Counted from the stretch's first letter, positions 13,203 to 25,999 are shown. The stretch is 64,000 nt of DNA from Verpa conica (GCA_033030425.1 JAUFSD010000012.1:992001-1056000); one strand, 5' to 3'. The notes: generated from the sequence alone by a model not told the origin. Numbers and translations are program-made.

Positions 13203-16200
13203 TCAGTCTTCAGACCCCTTCTTGGATTCCACATACTCCTTCGCTTTCCTTGTCACGGCCTCTACACTCTTCTCATTACCGACCTTCTTCTCATACTCCA
13301 TCCATTTCTTAAATAACGCCTTAGCTTGGCGTGCCGAACACTTGTCTTCCGCCAGTGCCCGCTTGAATAACGATCTGACGTTTTCCTTGTTCTCGTCACC
13401 TTCGCCTCCATACTTCATCTCTACGTCCAAGAATACGTTCCACAGGTCATTCTTCTTGCTGAAAGTTCCCAAAAGGTTCTCAAAAAGCGTCCTCCCTCTC
13501 TCTGGGTCTCCATTCTTAAACTCGAGTTTAGCAAACTTGGTGATAAGGTCCTTGTGGTTGGATTGGGGAAGAGCTTGCATAGCACGTTTGAGGAGCTCTC
13601 TAGCCTCTTCCCTGTTGTTGTTAGTGAGGAGGTAGTCGGCGTAGTTGACCCAGACTTTCGGATCATGAGAAAACTTCTTAATTATAACCTTGAATAAATC
13701 ACCTGCTTTCTATTGGAAAAAATTAGCATCTTTCTCTTTGCATGTGAATTCATATAGTGATAAAATACCTCAGCCTTTCCGCTCTGAATATAGATACTTG
13801 CTAGTCTTTCATGCACATCTTGAGCATCATTGTACTGACAAGCCCTCTTGAATGTCTCTTGCAAGCTCTCATCACTGCCATACGCATTCTCCATATTCAG
13901 CATTGCAATCCACACATTCAATTTTTCTTTCTCCTCCCTGACAGCAATAGTCTTCAGCGCCCTCTCTGCAATCTCCCTTGCCTTCTCAATCTCACTGAGC
14001 TGCAACTGGAACGCCAAGTACTGAATCCAGAACACAGAATTGTTCGGGTCTCCAAGCAGGATTCGTTCATGGTCGGCAACAGACTGGGGCTCACGAGTCG
14101 CCATATCACCAGTCAAATCTTCTTTGATTTTACTCTTCTTGCGTTTCTTCTTCCTCTGTTTGTCTTGGTCGCCATCATTTTCTGACTCGGAGGCAGCATC
14201 ATGTTCCCGCTTGTCAAGGATGCTGCCAGTCCAGTCGAAGCCACCAGTGCTCAATCCTTCACCAGTAGGGATGGGGGCGTCTCCCATATCAACGTCTTTA
14301 TCGTCTCCAGATTCTTCAGCATCACTTTCAAAATCCTATTAAACTGTTAGCACAAAATAGCCCTAAATATACTAGTAAACAAGTACATGCCTTAACATCA
14401 TCAAGGTCGATATCACCCTCATCACTACTCTCCTGGGCATCCTGTTCCTCAACATCACTCCCGCCTAATTCAACCCCACCCTCTGAAGCATTATCCTCAC
14501 TATCTTCATCCTCGAAATAACTCGCCTTCAGCCCAAAACTCACCCGTCTTTTCTGTACATCAACCTTCAAGACCTTTGCCTTCACGGGATCGCCCTCCGC
14601 ATACAGTTTGCCAATATCCTCGACCACGCCATCCGCGATCTGAGTCTTATGGCATAGTCCGCTGACGTTTGCTGCGTTATCTACCTGGATAAATACACCA
14701 AATTCAACAACCCTCTTGATCCGCCCAGTAACAACTTGACCAGCCTTCAAGTCCAAGAGCTGAGTCTGCTGCTTCAACTCGCCTGAGATAGCAGATGGTC
14801 GCAAGCTCATCTGGATATGGCCCAGAGTCTGTTCTACAGCTATAATCTTTCCCTCAACAAGCTGGTCTACAGTAAACATTGATTTCCAGTCTTTCAAGTA
14901 CGAATCCGCAAGATCCGATACCCTGACCCAGGCGGTAACATTCCCACCAAGAGAAACAAATAATCCCTTGTCAGAGACGTTTTTAACGAACCCTCTCTTC
15001 ACATCACCAGTGTTGATGCTCACAATCGTCTGAACTTCTGGGTCTTTAACCGGTAGAGTGGAAGACAACACTCTTGATGGCCTCGCTGAGAGTGTAATAC
15101 GCTTATTCGGTTTATCCAAATCGAGTACACAAACACGGATGACATCGTTTTTGCGAAAGTTGCTGACCTTCGCCTCAGAGAAGTCATCTGCAAGATCCGT
15201 GAGGTTGATCGGGCCGGAGACAAACTCGCTGAGCTGGACGATAACCTGGCGGTCTGAGACTTTGGTGACTCGGCCTGGGACAACCATTCCTTTACTTAAC
15301 TTGTCATATGTCAGGGAGAGAGACGATGAACTCCTTGCTGAGAGATCGAGCTTATTATGTTCAGTATCTACGCTCAATACGCGAACCTTGAGTGCTGAGC
15401 CGATGGGGAAGCTTTTGATGGGATCGTTGAGCTGTGAGACATCCTCAGAGAGATCAAGTCTTCTAATCCTACCACGGATATCGGGCGAGATGTTGACCCA
15501 TGCACAATCATCAGCGATGTTATTCACAAACGCAACCCAGCTGGAGCCCTGGGTGACTTTATCGATCGTCAGGATATCCAGTCCCTCTTTTGCAACTACA
15601 CTCGCTTTCGCTGATAGCTCGAAGATTGGAGCCTTCGTGTTTGAAGTCCTATGTGTAATAGCTAAGAAGCGATGATTTCGAGCATCGTGGATACCGAGGA
15701 CCTTGACAGGGATAACATTGCCCTTCTTGTAGGACTCGAGAGGGTCCTTTTTGTTCTTGATGTCCTCCCATGAGTCGAAAAGTTGGGAAACATCAATACG
15801 ACCTTGGATGTTGTCTGCAAGTTTGACATTAATCTGGGTCTGCTGCACTGAGATGATCGTTGCCTTCGTAATTGTTCCTGGGGTAAAGTCGGCGAGAGAA
15901 GTGGTCTTTTCATCAACAGGGTTGATAGGCTTCACCGCGTTCGGGTCCGCGGGCTTTTTGGGCTCCCTAATTTCAAGCTCATCGTCGGGTCTGAGTGAGA
16001 GCAAGAACCTCTTTTTCTCATAATCCACTCTTGTGACTCTCGCGGTTACAGACTGGTTCTTAACGTATTTAAAGTCAGGGAGCGACTGTACTTCAGTCGG
16101 GAGATCCTTCTTGAGTGCTAGCCCAGTAATACCGCCTGCAAACGCCACGAAGAGACCAGCAAGAGTGATATTCTTCACCCAGCCCTTCACACTCTTCCCC

Positions 16201-18847
16201 TCAGATACATCCTCAAAGCTACCGATAAGCTCCTTGCTCTTTGAAGCCTTAACAAGACTCGGCTTCATACTCAGTGTAATCAGTCTCCTCACTTCATTTT
16301 TCTCCAGAATCACTAGATCGCTCAGAGTCTGCCCCGCCCTTAACTTTCTAAAAGTGTTTCCACTCTTCTCCCTACTACCATCGGTGAGTTGACCAATGAC
16401 TAGCACCCCCTTCAGTCCATTTTCAATCTCCACAATCAAATCATCGTCACTCTTCTCAATTACTGTCCCGCTCACTAGACTACCAAGTTCGAGGTTCTTG
16501 AGCGCTTCTTTCTGCTCCTCCCCAAATGACTTAGGGTCTTTGCAAGAAACACGCATCTTTCTATTTTCAGGATCGACTGATAGCACATGCACGTTGACAG
16601 ATTGGCCCACTCGGAAATGTTCACGTGGGTCTTGGATGTATGCTTCTGACATTTCAGACACAGGAAGAAACCCACAGATATCGGAGTAGAATTGGACGAC
16701 AGCTCCTTGGGGGATGATTTTGATTAGAGTACCGACTGACTGAATGCCAGGCGTGGTAGACTCATAGGTGGAGATGATGGGGGCATCGGAGTTGACAAGA
16801 GTCTTCTTGAGAGTAAGGCGAAGGCGGCGTTTGGCTGGGTCAGTAGAGAGAACCTAAATAGATCTCATAGTTAGTTTTACCCCAGAATAATAGAAATTAA
16901 ATTAATATAACATACCCTACATCGAACCTCAGCTCCCTCTCTGAACTTCTTCTCTGGATTCTTCAGCTTTATATCACTCAAGTGCCCCTCCGCAACCAAC
17001 CCGCTAATCCCGTCTGCAACACTCACTAATACCGCCCCTCGATCAAGTAATCTCTCGACCTTCCCCTTCACGATCTCCCCAACTTTAATATCCTCAATCC
17101 TCAAATACGGCTGTTCGAGAACTTTCTTCTCTGTAGACAGAAGGAACATCCCATCCATAGCATTAAACCCAATAACCCTTGCTTCGTGAATCGTGCCTAC
17201 TTTGTATGGACCAGTGTCCTTACTCAGATCATCAATCTTGGTCTCTGAAGAGATCCGTGATATATGAACGAAACCAGGGATATTTGGGACGCCGATATCA
17301 AGGAATAGGCCAATTTTAGGCTGTACACTGAGAACCTTTGAAGCGGGGAGAGTGGTAGCTATAGGGAGGATTTCAGAGTAATCTTTTTCTGTGGGAGGTG
17401 TGAAGGAGAGGATATGAGGAAGTACTGAGAGTGCAACCTTTTTGGGGTCGGAGTTGGGGAATGTGATGGTTATTCGTGCTTTGATCTGTTGTTTTTAGTA
17501 AGAAATAAGCAACAAAATCATTGACAGGATTAGTTACATACCTTTTCCCCGATCTTGAACCTCTCGCTGAGTTCCTTCGAGTCCCAGCCTGCGATGTGAA
17601 AGAAGTCAATGGTGGCATCAAGCATGCCCATTATCTTGCCGATAAGACCACCATTCTTGCCGATTTCGGTGATGAGAACTTCGACACCTGTTCCTGGGAG
17701 GAAAGTATCGATTGTTGGTGCCTGGTTAATCCACCATGCTGCCTTACCCCCAGCGAGCTTTCCCTTCTTGCTAGGCTTCTGCTCAATGTCTGCAGAGAGC
17801 TTTATAATCTTTCCGTTAGATGAAACACCAGTGACTGTACATAGCAGGACTTGTCCTTCGGTAACATTCGTCATGGTGAAGTCATGTCCGAGCTCCTTCT
17901 TTGCAAGAAAGCCTTTAATATCGCTATTGATACCGAGATCCATAATCAGTCCGTGGTCCTCGACACTGGAGACGGAAGTCTGGACTGTACAACCCACTAC
18001 TAGCTCATTAGGTGAGAGACCAGTATTTGTGAGTGATGGGTCAAGGGAGAGCTCAATGCGTCGTTTAGTTTTATCCTGACCGCTAGAGGAGCCAGCTTTC
18101 GTAGCGACATCCTCGATAGAGTGGATTACATATGCACGGAGATACTGGCCGATGCGGAACATAGCAGTGAGATCAAAGGATTCTTTCTCATCCTTAGGCC
18201 CCAATTCCTTCTCTTCTTTCTCTTCATCCTCACTGTCTTTCTCCTCGGAATCGTCGACGAGCGACTCGATCTTCTTAGTAAACTTCCCAGAGACAGAAGC
18301 AAGTGAAACGAAACCAGTAAGATTATTTGGTAGGGAAATTGCAAGATCTGTAGCATTGATTTTTGAAACCGACCCAAGTACTAGCATTCCAGGTACCAAT
18401 CTCTACCATCACCGAAAAAACAATTAGTCCAACTCAATTATTTTCTGCACTAGGACCTACCTTAAAACTTAGCCCCTCTGGATACGGACCCTTATCCTCT
18501 TTCTTCTCTTCCTTCTTCTTTCCCTTCTTCTCTTCCTTCGGTCTCTTAGACTTCTTTTTACCCTTCTTCAACGTCACCCCACCATCCTCACCGCCGCTTT
18601 TCGCGCTAGCACCCCCAGACTCAAACAAAACATCCCTCGCAGCCTCATTCGAGATTTGCTTGAATTCCAACGGCGTCAATGCGCTCGCACCACCTCTCGG
18701 AAATGAACTTTCTTCATCTCTTACAGCACGTAGAGTTGAAGGTGCAGCTGTTGTTGTAGTAGATTCTGCTTTCTTGACATTCGGCTTTTTCGCAGGTGTT
18801 CTTTCACCACCATCTTGGGGACGCTTTCGTTTCTTTTCGGGAGCCAT
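13203..18847 (-). CDS. RRP5: rRNA biogenesis protein Rrp5 (Utp/PDCD11 type)
   Basis: Rrp5 is a nucleolar RNA-binding protein needed for both 18S and 5.8S/27S pre-rRNA processing in early 90S and pre-60S particles. Six exons: 18847-18461, 18402-17542, 17485-16916, 16853-14391, 14335-13769 and 13709-13203, encoding about 1,784 aa, close to the 1,729 of yeast. Residues 1-130 are a Lys-rich basic tail. Then comes a long array of S1 RNA-binding repeats (for example [45 protein letters not shown]). An acidic linker leads to STGGFDWTG and a C-terminal HAT/TPR-like block ([48 protein letters not shown]). The start at 18847 opens MAPEKKRKR; an in-frame ATG at 18886 is possible but less like homologues. 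Intron 4 is ambiguous: donor GC at 14390 (AAG|GCATGT) or GT at 14396 (GAT|GTTAAG), both in phase, differing by two residues. Confidence 0.94.
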
Positions 18848-20043
18848 TGTGGATCCTCGTGTGTGGTTGTAAATTGGGTTTTCCACTGGTGTTGGAGTGT
18901 GGGAAGCTGCTGGGTTGGAAATTTTTTTGAAATGTTGCCCACGCTCAGAAAAAGCCTAGCGTGCCAAGAATGCACCCTGAGCATGTCTAATCAAGAACCC
19001 TTGGCCCTAAGGATTTGCTAATATCAAACGCTAGTCTGACCGTAATGATACTCACTGTAAGAAAGGTGTAGTAGTGATCATTGATAGTTGACCCAGCCCA
19101 GGGAACTACATGTACATCTATTCCAGACCTCACTTCTTGCTTAGAACCTAGGCTCCCAACGCAAACACAAAAATAAGATCCAAAGTGGAATACCCAATTC
19201 TTATTGTTGTAATCCTCCCTACAGGCCAGGGAATACTCTGAATATGAATAGCTATGACCAACAACAAAAACTCCATTTGTGTGCAAGAGATGGCTTCTAT
19301 CATACATACACCACAAGACCTGAAAACCCCCAAAAACATAAAGCAAAAACAAAAAACAAAAGACGAAACAATAATAAAAATGCTAAGGAAAATAATGAAT
19401 GTCCTTCCCTTCCTTTTTTTTCTTTTTTCTTTTTTCTTTGCTCTTTTTTTTCTTTCTCCTGCTTTTCTGTCTTTTTCCCTCTTCGCCGAAATCAAAAAAA
19501 AACACGCAAACTCCCAATGGAAATGAAATCGAAAAACAAATGAAATGTGTAGGTAGAGTGATAAAGAAAAAACAAAGAACCAGCATTATGTCTTGGATTA
19601 ATAGGAAACCCCCCCAACAGTAAACGAGAGAGTGAAAGTCTAATAAGTAAAGAGACAATGGAAACCCGGGCTAAGAAATGCTCTCCATCCAAAAGGAAAA
19701 AAGGGGGAAAAGGAATAACCCCATAAAGAAATCAACCTTTTCGTGGTGTGACGATACAGTGGGCTGATTGTCTTCACTCCTCTGCATCAGCTTCTCGAAG
19801 ATATTACACGTCCCATCCCACTTCCACAATCATCCATGGGACCCCAAAAAACGTGCCGCTACTTCATCCTCTCCTATCCGACTTCGAGAACGGTGCGTAT
19901 GCGTATAGAATTGTCGAGAAGAGTAAGAAAATTCGTAATAGGTATACCGGTCCTCCTTTCCCTTCTCACGGCAAGAACATATTATACAACGACTCCGCCG
20001 CCCCCAAGCGGGCACATTATCCGGAACCCGAACCTTAAACACG
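18848..20043. other. RRP5 promoter and HAP3 3' flank
   Basis: A 1.2-kb spacer. It contains a long pyrimidine tract on the plus strand (about 19410-19485) and an A-rich tract (19320-19395), whose complements give several lysine/phenylalanine-rich phantom frames. One TACATGTA copy lies at 19107-19114, about 260 bp upstream of the RRP5 start codon. No gene is supported. Confidence 0.5.
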
Positions 20044-21372
20044 CTAATAGGCCCCATCCCCGTTACCGGTGACGTGACCGTAGACATCGCTATACTGATG
20101 GTGTTCGTCTCCTTCCATCGGTGGAGTTAACGTCTGATTTGCGCTCTCGGATCTGCCCCTGTAGGTGGATGATGATGATGGCCCTGTGCCAGCTGCATTC
20201 CCTGTTCCGTACCCACCCCCGCCCCTCGACCCCCCCTCTGACTGGTTCCTCTGAGATTGCGACTTCCCATGCCAATCAATTGTCATGTTCAACCTTCTGT
20301 TTTTGACCAAAATATATATGTCGGGGGAAAAGCAAGAGAAAGAAAAAAGCTAAAGCTCGGGTCAACTTACTTCGCGATACTTTGCGAGGTATATCTTGAG
20401 GGCCTCGGCGTAGTTTTCGAATCCCAGGGATGTCATGGCGAACAGAATATCTTCGCCGTTGACCGTCTTGCGCTTCTCCTGCTGGCATTTTTCGGATGCT
20501 GTAACGCACGTGGCAGGGAAATTAGCCGATTCGTCAGCGAGAAAAAAATTTACTCGTTCCTAAGTTGAGATATCGATGCGTGTGCAGGGAATCGCATTCT
20601 TGCGCAAAACAAAAAAATCCTCTACCACCAATGAAACATCTCCTCTCGAGATACTCCATATATTTTATATAACAACACTAACACCAGAACCCAGGAATGG
20701 AGATAAATCAGAAAGTAAAAATGGACGTACCCTCGCTGGTTATAAACGAGATGAATTCGCTCACACATTCTTGCATACACTCTTTCGCCTCCTTTGCGAT
20801 TTTGGCGTTTTCTGGCAACGCTGTTTTCATGATTCGGGCAACTGGAGCAAAATTCCGAATATCAGCATCTGCAAGCACAGTCTGTGGAGACGCTGGTCTC
20901 TCATGTTCCGATGTCAAGACCGGGGAATCAGATCTCGGGCAGGTTGTAGGCATTATTTCGAGAAGAATCTGGACTTTCCGTATGCCTTGCAGTCCCGGAA
21001 ACGGCCCAGCGCGGAGAAGCAACGCTTTTTGGGGGGTGTGTGGAAGGGAAGGAGGAGGGAGGGAGGAAATCCAACAAATGGGAGGGTAGCGGAGTGCGGG
21101 GGCGGGGGAGGGGGGGAGGCGTTCCTTCCTTCCCCTCACAAGCATAAATAAACCAGGGCATGGCAAGAAGGCAGGGCAATTAAGATACGCGAGAAACTTG
21201 ACTTTGACTCACCATTTGCAATTGGCAGCCATCGATCCTGTTCTTTGACCTCGAAATCAAACACAGGCGGTGGTTGCGACGTTTCCGGCTGATCTCTATC
21301 CATGTGCTCCTGTTCGTCAGGCGACTGTGCTCCGACTTCCACCTCCAGGTCCTTCGAGGGGGAAGCCGACAT
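20044..21372 (-). CDS. HAP3: CCAAT-binding factor subunit Hap3/NF-YB (HapC type)
   Basis: Hap3 is the histone-fold NF-YB subunit of the CCAAT-binding complex (with Hap2 and Hap5), a nuclear regulator of respiration, iron and nitrogen genes. Four exons: 21372-21213, 20841-20731, 20498-20371 and 20262-20044, giving 205 aa. The invariant NF-YB core is unmistakable: [79 protein letters not shown]. The C-terminus is Gly/Ser-rich. The start at 21372 gives MSASPSKD; an in-frame upstream start is unlikely. Intron 1 is unusually long here (371 nt, 21212-20842) and contains a G-rich run on the opposite strand. The last acceptor (GGGAAG at about 20263) was chosen because it gives YRE|SQSQRNQ, as in other fungal Hap3 proteins; an earlier CAG acceptor near 20303 would end the protein within seven codons. 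Confidence 0.95.
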
Positions 21373-24300
21373 GATGTAAAGTACTGTCGCTGCGTTCACA
21401 CAAACTAACTGACAGGGACAGCGCGTTAACTGTGCTGGTTCGCTGGCAGACACGTCACTGGTTGGTTGTCTGGTTGCGTTCTTCCCGAACCACTGTGTTG
21501 GGCACTTGTGACGGTGCGGGTGCGGGAGTGAAGATGTGTGTGGGTGTGTACTCTACCTCAAGGAGCGGGGACCAGCTAGCAGCCACGCGCGCAGCAGGAG
21601 GCAGGAGGAGCAGCAGCAGCAGCTACAGTACCAGCTCTCACTCAATGCAGTACTATATTGGAATGGAGGGGGGGTAGGTGTTTTGGAATCGGTGGTATGT
21701 CCTATGCACAATACCTGATACGTAGGTCGCGATGTTCGTCTGTTGGAGTAAGAAAGTAGGTGTGGGTACTAGAAAAGAAGGAAAAAAGGAAAAAAGGAAG
21801 AAAACAAAACCCCGTATGCGTAAGATGAACAGAATTGAAATCCGAAAAATAGAATGGCTGTCAGCGGACGCGTGAAACGAAGTGCAGAGCCTCAAAAAAG
21901 CGCGAATAACTTTTTTGCAGAAAAAAACCGGTGCCCTTTTTTTTTCTTGGTGAGAGACGGTGGATGAGATGGACTACCACTGGTTTACCACCACTCTGTC
22001 CGGTACGGCTCAGGCGAAACCCAAACAACAACAAAAACAAATAACAAATTCCCCAAAGCGACAAGTCCAAGGTCTCAGCCTGATGCTCGACCAGTTGAAA
22101 AACCGCCAGCACTCGCGCGTATTTTCTTTGCTGTCTGGTGGTGGGTACCGCGATACCGCGATACAATACGCCGCTGGCTGGTTCATCCTTCATGTCCGGG
22201 GTCGTTGTGTGTAACAAGGCAGATCCGAATGCGTTCCCTTGAGACCCCGTGGTGTCGTTGCGCTGTGTGGGACGTCAGCCACGAATACCCACCTACCCAA
22301 GTACCAGAGAAAGCGTAGAGGGCATTCAGAACATTTCCTGGGTAGATCTGCCAGGGGACGCTTTTTTTCTTACAGCATTGGCCTTTGATAGGTTATGACG
22401 GTTATTGTGGAACACGTTATGGTGGGCAGCAAAATTCCGTCACTGGCGAGGGTCGTCCTGAGTTCCAGAAGCCCCAGATATCCTTCCACGCTAGCCAGTC
22501 TAACTATTCGCAAGACTACTATCGCGATATGAGTAGATATAGGAACAACAGCAGCGATAACAGATCTCCCCCGCCGTCGCATCATCTCTACTTCCTTTGC
22601 CTCCATCATCCATCCCTCCATCCATCCTGAAACTCTTTCAATAATGCTACTCGTCTAACTTACGGGGCAAAAAACAGGTACGAGAAAAAAAAAGGTACGA
22701 CTGCAATATGTTTGGCCCACAGCAGCAGTGGGTGGTCAGTAAAAAAAAGCCGGAACAATTTAGTCTGGGCCGCACGGCATGATGACACGACAGGCGCCCC
22801 AATGTTGTATTATCTGCCTAGATCTCCCCACAATACCCTGATACGAAACTAACGAAGCAAAACACACTCTGCCAACAGCAATGCGCGTTTGAACGCGAAG
22901 CCTCCTGTTGGGCTATCCCTTCGTAAACGAGCAGTTGTTTGCGTAGCCAAGTGATCTATGCCCAGCCATTTAAAATAAAAATATTTCAAACGATACGCAA
23001 TCGCAAATGCACCTGAAGGAAAAAGGACGGGCACTGCAATAAGACCGACGACAGCAGCATCAGCATATCAGTGCGTTGTAGAAAGGAAAGGCAGGGTCAG
23101 TTGCTCTAACAGATAAGTACGGCAGAATAACACCTTGCTTCTTCGGTTCGGATGATACAAATCAGTCTACGTGATGACGGAGACAAGCAAGAAGCGGCCG
23201 CCGCGGACTTCCGAAACCCAGAACCCCGCTTCCCGTGCGTGTTTCAGCCTTACGCTTTACCTAACGATGTGCAGGAGAACAAAATAAGTCTTCTAGAGAA
23301 CTCCATAAGAACACTTCACCCCCCCCCCCAGAACTTCGGGGGAGTGTTTCAGGTTTTTAGCTCTGCTTCCTGTAGGCATAGATATTCGCAGTTGTGTGAT
23401 GTATGTACTGCAAGGAGTTTGTTTTGGAGGGGCATGTACATGAGGATGGCCTGCAGAAAGGGGAATAATCCTATCATTCACCCGACCGAAAAAACTTCCA
23501 TCCAATTCCCCAGCGTCGGGTCCGGAAACATACCTGGGAGAGTTGTGCGTCGATCATTCTGAGACGAACACCAAATAGAAGGCTGGGGGAAAACACCAAA
23601 AAGATCGAGAGGAAGAGAATGATGGGCTCGCGGTCTGCATGTGTGGGCGGGGCGCCCGGCAGTACGTGTTGTGCAACCAAGATAAATAATTACGACCAAC
23701 TGAGAATCGAAGCTTTTCTGTCAACTATGCTGGGTCAAAAGAAGGAAAGAAAAAAAAACATTAGAAAAAAAGAAGAAAGGCATCCAGAAATCGAGAATTG
23801 ACAACACATCAATCGGCGTGTCCATGTCTAGTACAGTTAAGGTGCATTATACCCTAAAACAAGGTTGAAAGGGACGAACGAAACGTCATCGGCAGATACT
23901 ACAAATAACTTTTGTTTTTCTACATGTCTGGGCAGACTTCCTGACACCTTTGACAGATTGTAGGCGGCTCAGCCACGGCCAACTCAGCAACATGATGGAT
24001 TATTTTTCCCGGCCTTCGGTCCCCCACACATCATCATGAATTATGGTTCTGGGTGGATGTTAATCGGACAGCAATCCCTGTCCATGGCGTTATCCGATTC
24101 CACGATAGGCGGTCTCTATCTGCAGCTCCTGCGAGAAAACCCGGGAGTCCGTTCGCATCATACAAAGCTCATCGCAGAGAACTCATGTCTCGGGGAACTA
24201 GAGTAGGTACCAAAATGTTTTTATCATGCAAGGTTCCAGAATCAAAACCATCTGCTTCACAAGATGCATTATGTAGGGGGCTCCTCGTGTTTCAAACGAT

Positions 24301-24606
24301 AGCTGAAAAGATTTTCCGCTGGTTCCACGCCTCCACCAGGCTTTAGTAAAAGCACAGGTCAAACCGGCAGGAAAACCGACAAGCAGGTCGGTGGAAACGG
24401 TTTACAGCTCAGGCAACAAGAGACGGCAGAGTTATTACAAGAAACAATTGCGTTGTTGTTCACCGCCGATGACGGCACGGAGATACCAGAATAGACTGCA
24501 TGCCCGTGTGTACAAATCAATTATGATCACTCTAAACGCCCAAGATATGCATAGGTAAGTCGTCGCCGGTTAAGAGGCTCGGTGAGAGCGGAAGAGACAA
24601 AAACCA
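21373..24606. other. Long HAP3 upstream region and PFD2 3' flank
   Basis: A 3.2-kb spacer of roughly balanced base composition, unlike the TA-rich deserts. It may hold a long HAP3 promoter or leader with introns. Short frames of 60-135 codons exist on both strands, but none shows conserved motifs. There are AGC-rich (about 21605-21622), A-rich (21775-21805, 23740-23785) and C-rich (23319-23329) simple tracts. No gene is supported. Confidence 0.4.
21657..21661 (-). promoter_or_regulatory. CCAAT box about 285 bp upstream of HAP3
   Basis: The minus strand reads TTCCAATATAG here, upstream of the HAP3 start at 21372. Hap-complex subunit genes can be autoregulated through CCAAT boxes (shown for hapB in Aspergillus), so this is a plausible site; a pentamer alone is weak evidence. 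Confidence 0.25.
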
Positions 24607-25388
24607 TCATTGATTCACCACTTGTACGTTATTCTTAGTCTGTTTTCAATCAAACTTGTCAGCTTTCCTGCACCAAGATGAGAAAAGAGACCGGTATGTA
24701 ATGGATTGGATAGTAAAGCACATAGCCCAAGATCGGAGAGAAGAGCGCGTCAAGGCCAATTGAATGGAATTGACAAGTGATAAGAAAGAACAGACGGCAA
24801 AAGAAGGGGTACTCAAGATGTCATTAAAAAGAAAGATGGGAGTGAAGAATAATGATGACAGCCATCGAGATATCGACGAAGGAAAAGCAAAAGAAAGGGA
24901 AGTTCCGTACCTTCCACTTGTCCATCTCCTCCTGCTTTTTCTTGTACTCCTTCACCAATCCTTCCAGAACACTTTTCAATCCCTCTGCATTAGTCTTCAG
25001 GGCGGGAATTACATCCGCAACAGTTCTTTCCACGAGTATCCCATTGATCAGGCGAAAGCATTTCCGGTCTTCTGGAACAGGTGCAAGGGTTTCCAGGACT
25101 AGTCTGTACCAGGTGAACATTGCATTGTCAGTAAACCAGTAAGATATAAAGTGATTCAGAAAGTCCTATTGTGATTATTCGAGGTAAAACAGACTTATGC
25201 TCTTCTGCCTCTTGTTCTACATCCCCAATCTTTTGTGCAAGCTGTTGTAGGGTATTCTTGTAATTTGAGTACTGGAGCTGCAGCTCTGTCACGCACCCAA
25301 TTTCCCCATTAGCAAATCCTCACACTGAAAAGGTGGGGTATCCTCAAACCGTACCTTGCTGCTTCTTCGCAGCTGCGGGGGTGGCCAT
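24607..25388 (-). CDS. GIM4: Prefoldin subunit 2 (Gim4)
   Basis: Prefoldin subunit 2 is a beta-type subunit of the heterohexameric cytosolic chaperone that hands nascent actin and tubulin to the TRiC/CCT chaperonin. Four exons: 25388-25355, 25285-25195, 25103-24911 and 24639-24607, giving 116 aa, the usual family length. The beginning is MATPAAAKKQQ; then ELQLQYSNYKNTLQQLAQKIGDVEQEAEEH (first helix), LVLETLAPVPEDRKCFRLINGILVERTV (beta hairpin), and DVIPALKTNAEGL with EYKKKQEEMDKWK (second helix). The last exon is only 33 nt and encodes TKNNVQVVNQ, the conserved tail; it lies beyond a 271-nt intron and would be missed by gene finders that stop in the intron. The donor of intron 2 is GTCTGT, atypical but in phase. 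The gene is divergent from CMC2, 279 bp away. Confidence 0.92.
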
Positions 25389-25667
25389 AGCTCTTTAGCA
25401 CCTCGGGAGATGTTCGGTCGTAAATGATGAGGTGATGCTAGTCAGGGGAAGGTTCTTGCGTACTTAGGTGGGGCAAGTTACGGTGGTTCCAGCAAAAAAA
25501 AACGCGGCTCTTCTCCAAAGCTTCCCCCGCGGTGACGCCAAGCACAGTCTCTGCATGTGATGTCTTGGCAAGGTGCATAAACGCCTCTCCCGATTCAGTG
25601 GTAAAAGCTCATCCTCAACCTCATCTGTGATCGACATTGAACATCCGCTGAGAAGTGCCCTAACACG
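25389..25667. promoter_or_regulatory. Shared divergent promoter region, GIM4 and CMC2
   Basis: The 279 bp between the two start codons must contain the promoters of both genes. No TATA box or CCAAT pair stands out. An A-run near 25494-25502 may act as a nucleosome-excluding tract. Confidence 0.5.
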
Positions 25668-25999
25668 ATGCATCCTCACCTGCATACCAAAGATAACCGA
25701 GGTGTGTAAAATAGACCCTCTCTTCAACCTTCCTCACAGTGCTCCAATTCCTTTTGCAACAATCGAATGACTAATATCTCTACCATACAGGTTGTGAGGA
25801 GGTAATGGCTATCCTTGACGAATGCCACGCCCGCGGGTTCCTTTGGAAAGCAACGGGGATGTGCAACCAAGCCAAGCGGAACGTCAATAAATGCCTCCGG
25901 GCGGAACGGCTCGAGAGGACCAAGAGGAATCGAGAGGCGGCGAAGGTGAAAAAAGTGGAGATCACAGGGAAGTGGTCGGAGATTGACCAGAACTCATGA
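25668..25999 (+). CDS. CMC2: Twin CX9C protein Cmc2 (cytochrome c oxidase assembly)
   Basis: Cmc2 is a small twin CX9C protein of the mitochondrial intermembrane space, imported by the Mia40 pathway and needed for cytochrome c oxidase biogenesis. Two exons, 25668-25701 and 25791-25999, encode 80 aa. The product begins MHPHLHTKDNRGCEEV. The two CX9C pairs are visible: C-EEVMAILDE-C and C-NQAKRNVNK-C, separated by HARGFLWKATGM. The basic tail RAERLERTKRNREAAK is typical. Exon 1 is only 34 nt, and the intron (25702-25790) ends TACAG. Length and spacing match the family, so the call is firm. Confidence 0.93.

Noticed and set aside
19244..19658. Several Lys- or Phe-rich frames on both strands
   Set aside because: They come from long A-rich and pyrimidine tracts with no conserved sequence.
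20576..21179. Frames of 130-190 residues overlapping HAP3 intron 1 and exon 2
   Set aside because: Read-through of the intron and the antisense of the NF-YB exon; the spliced HAP3 explains the region.
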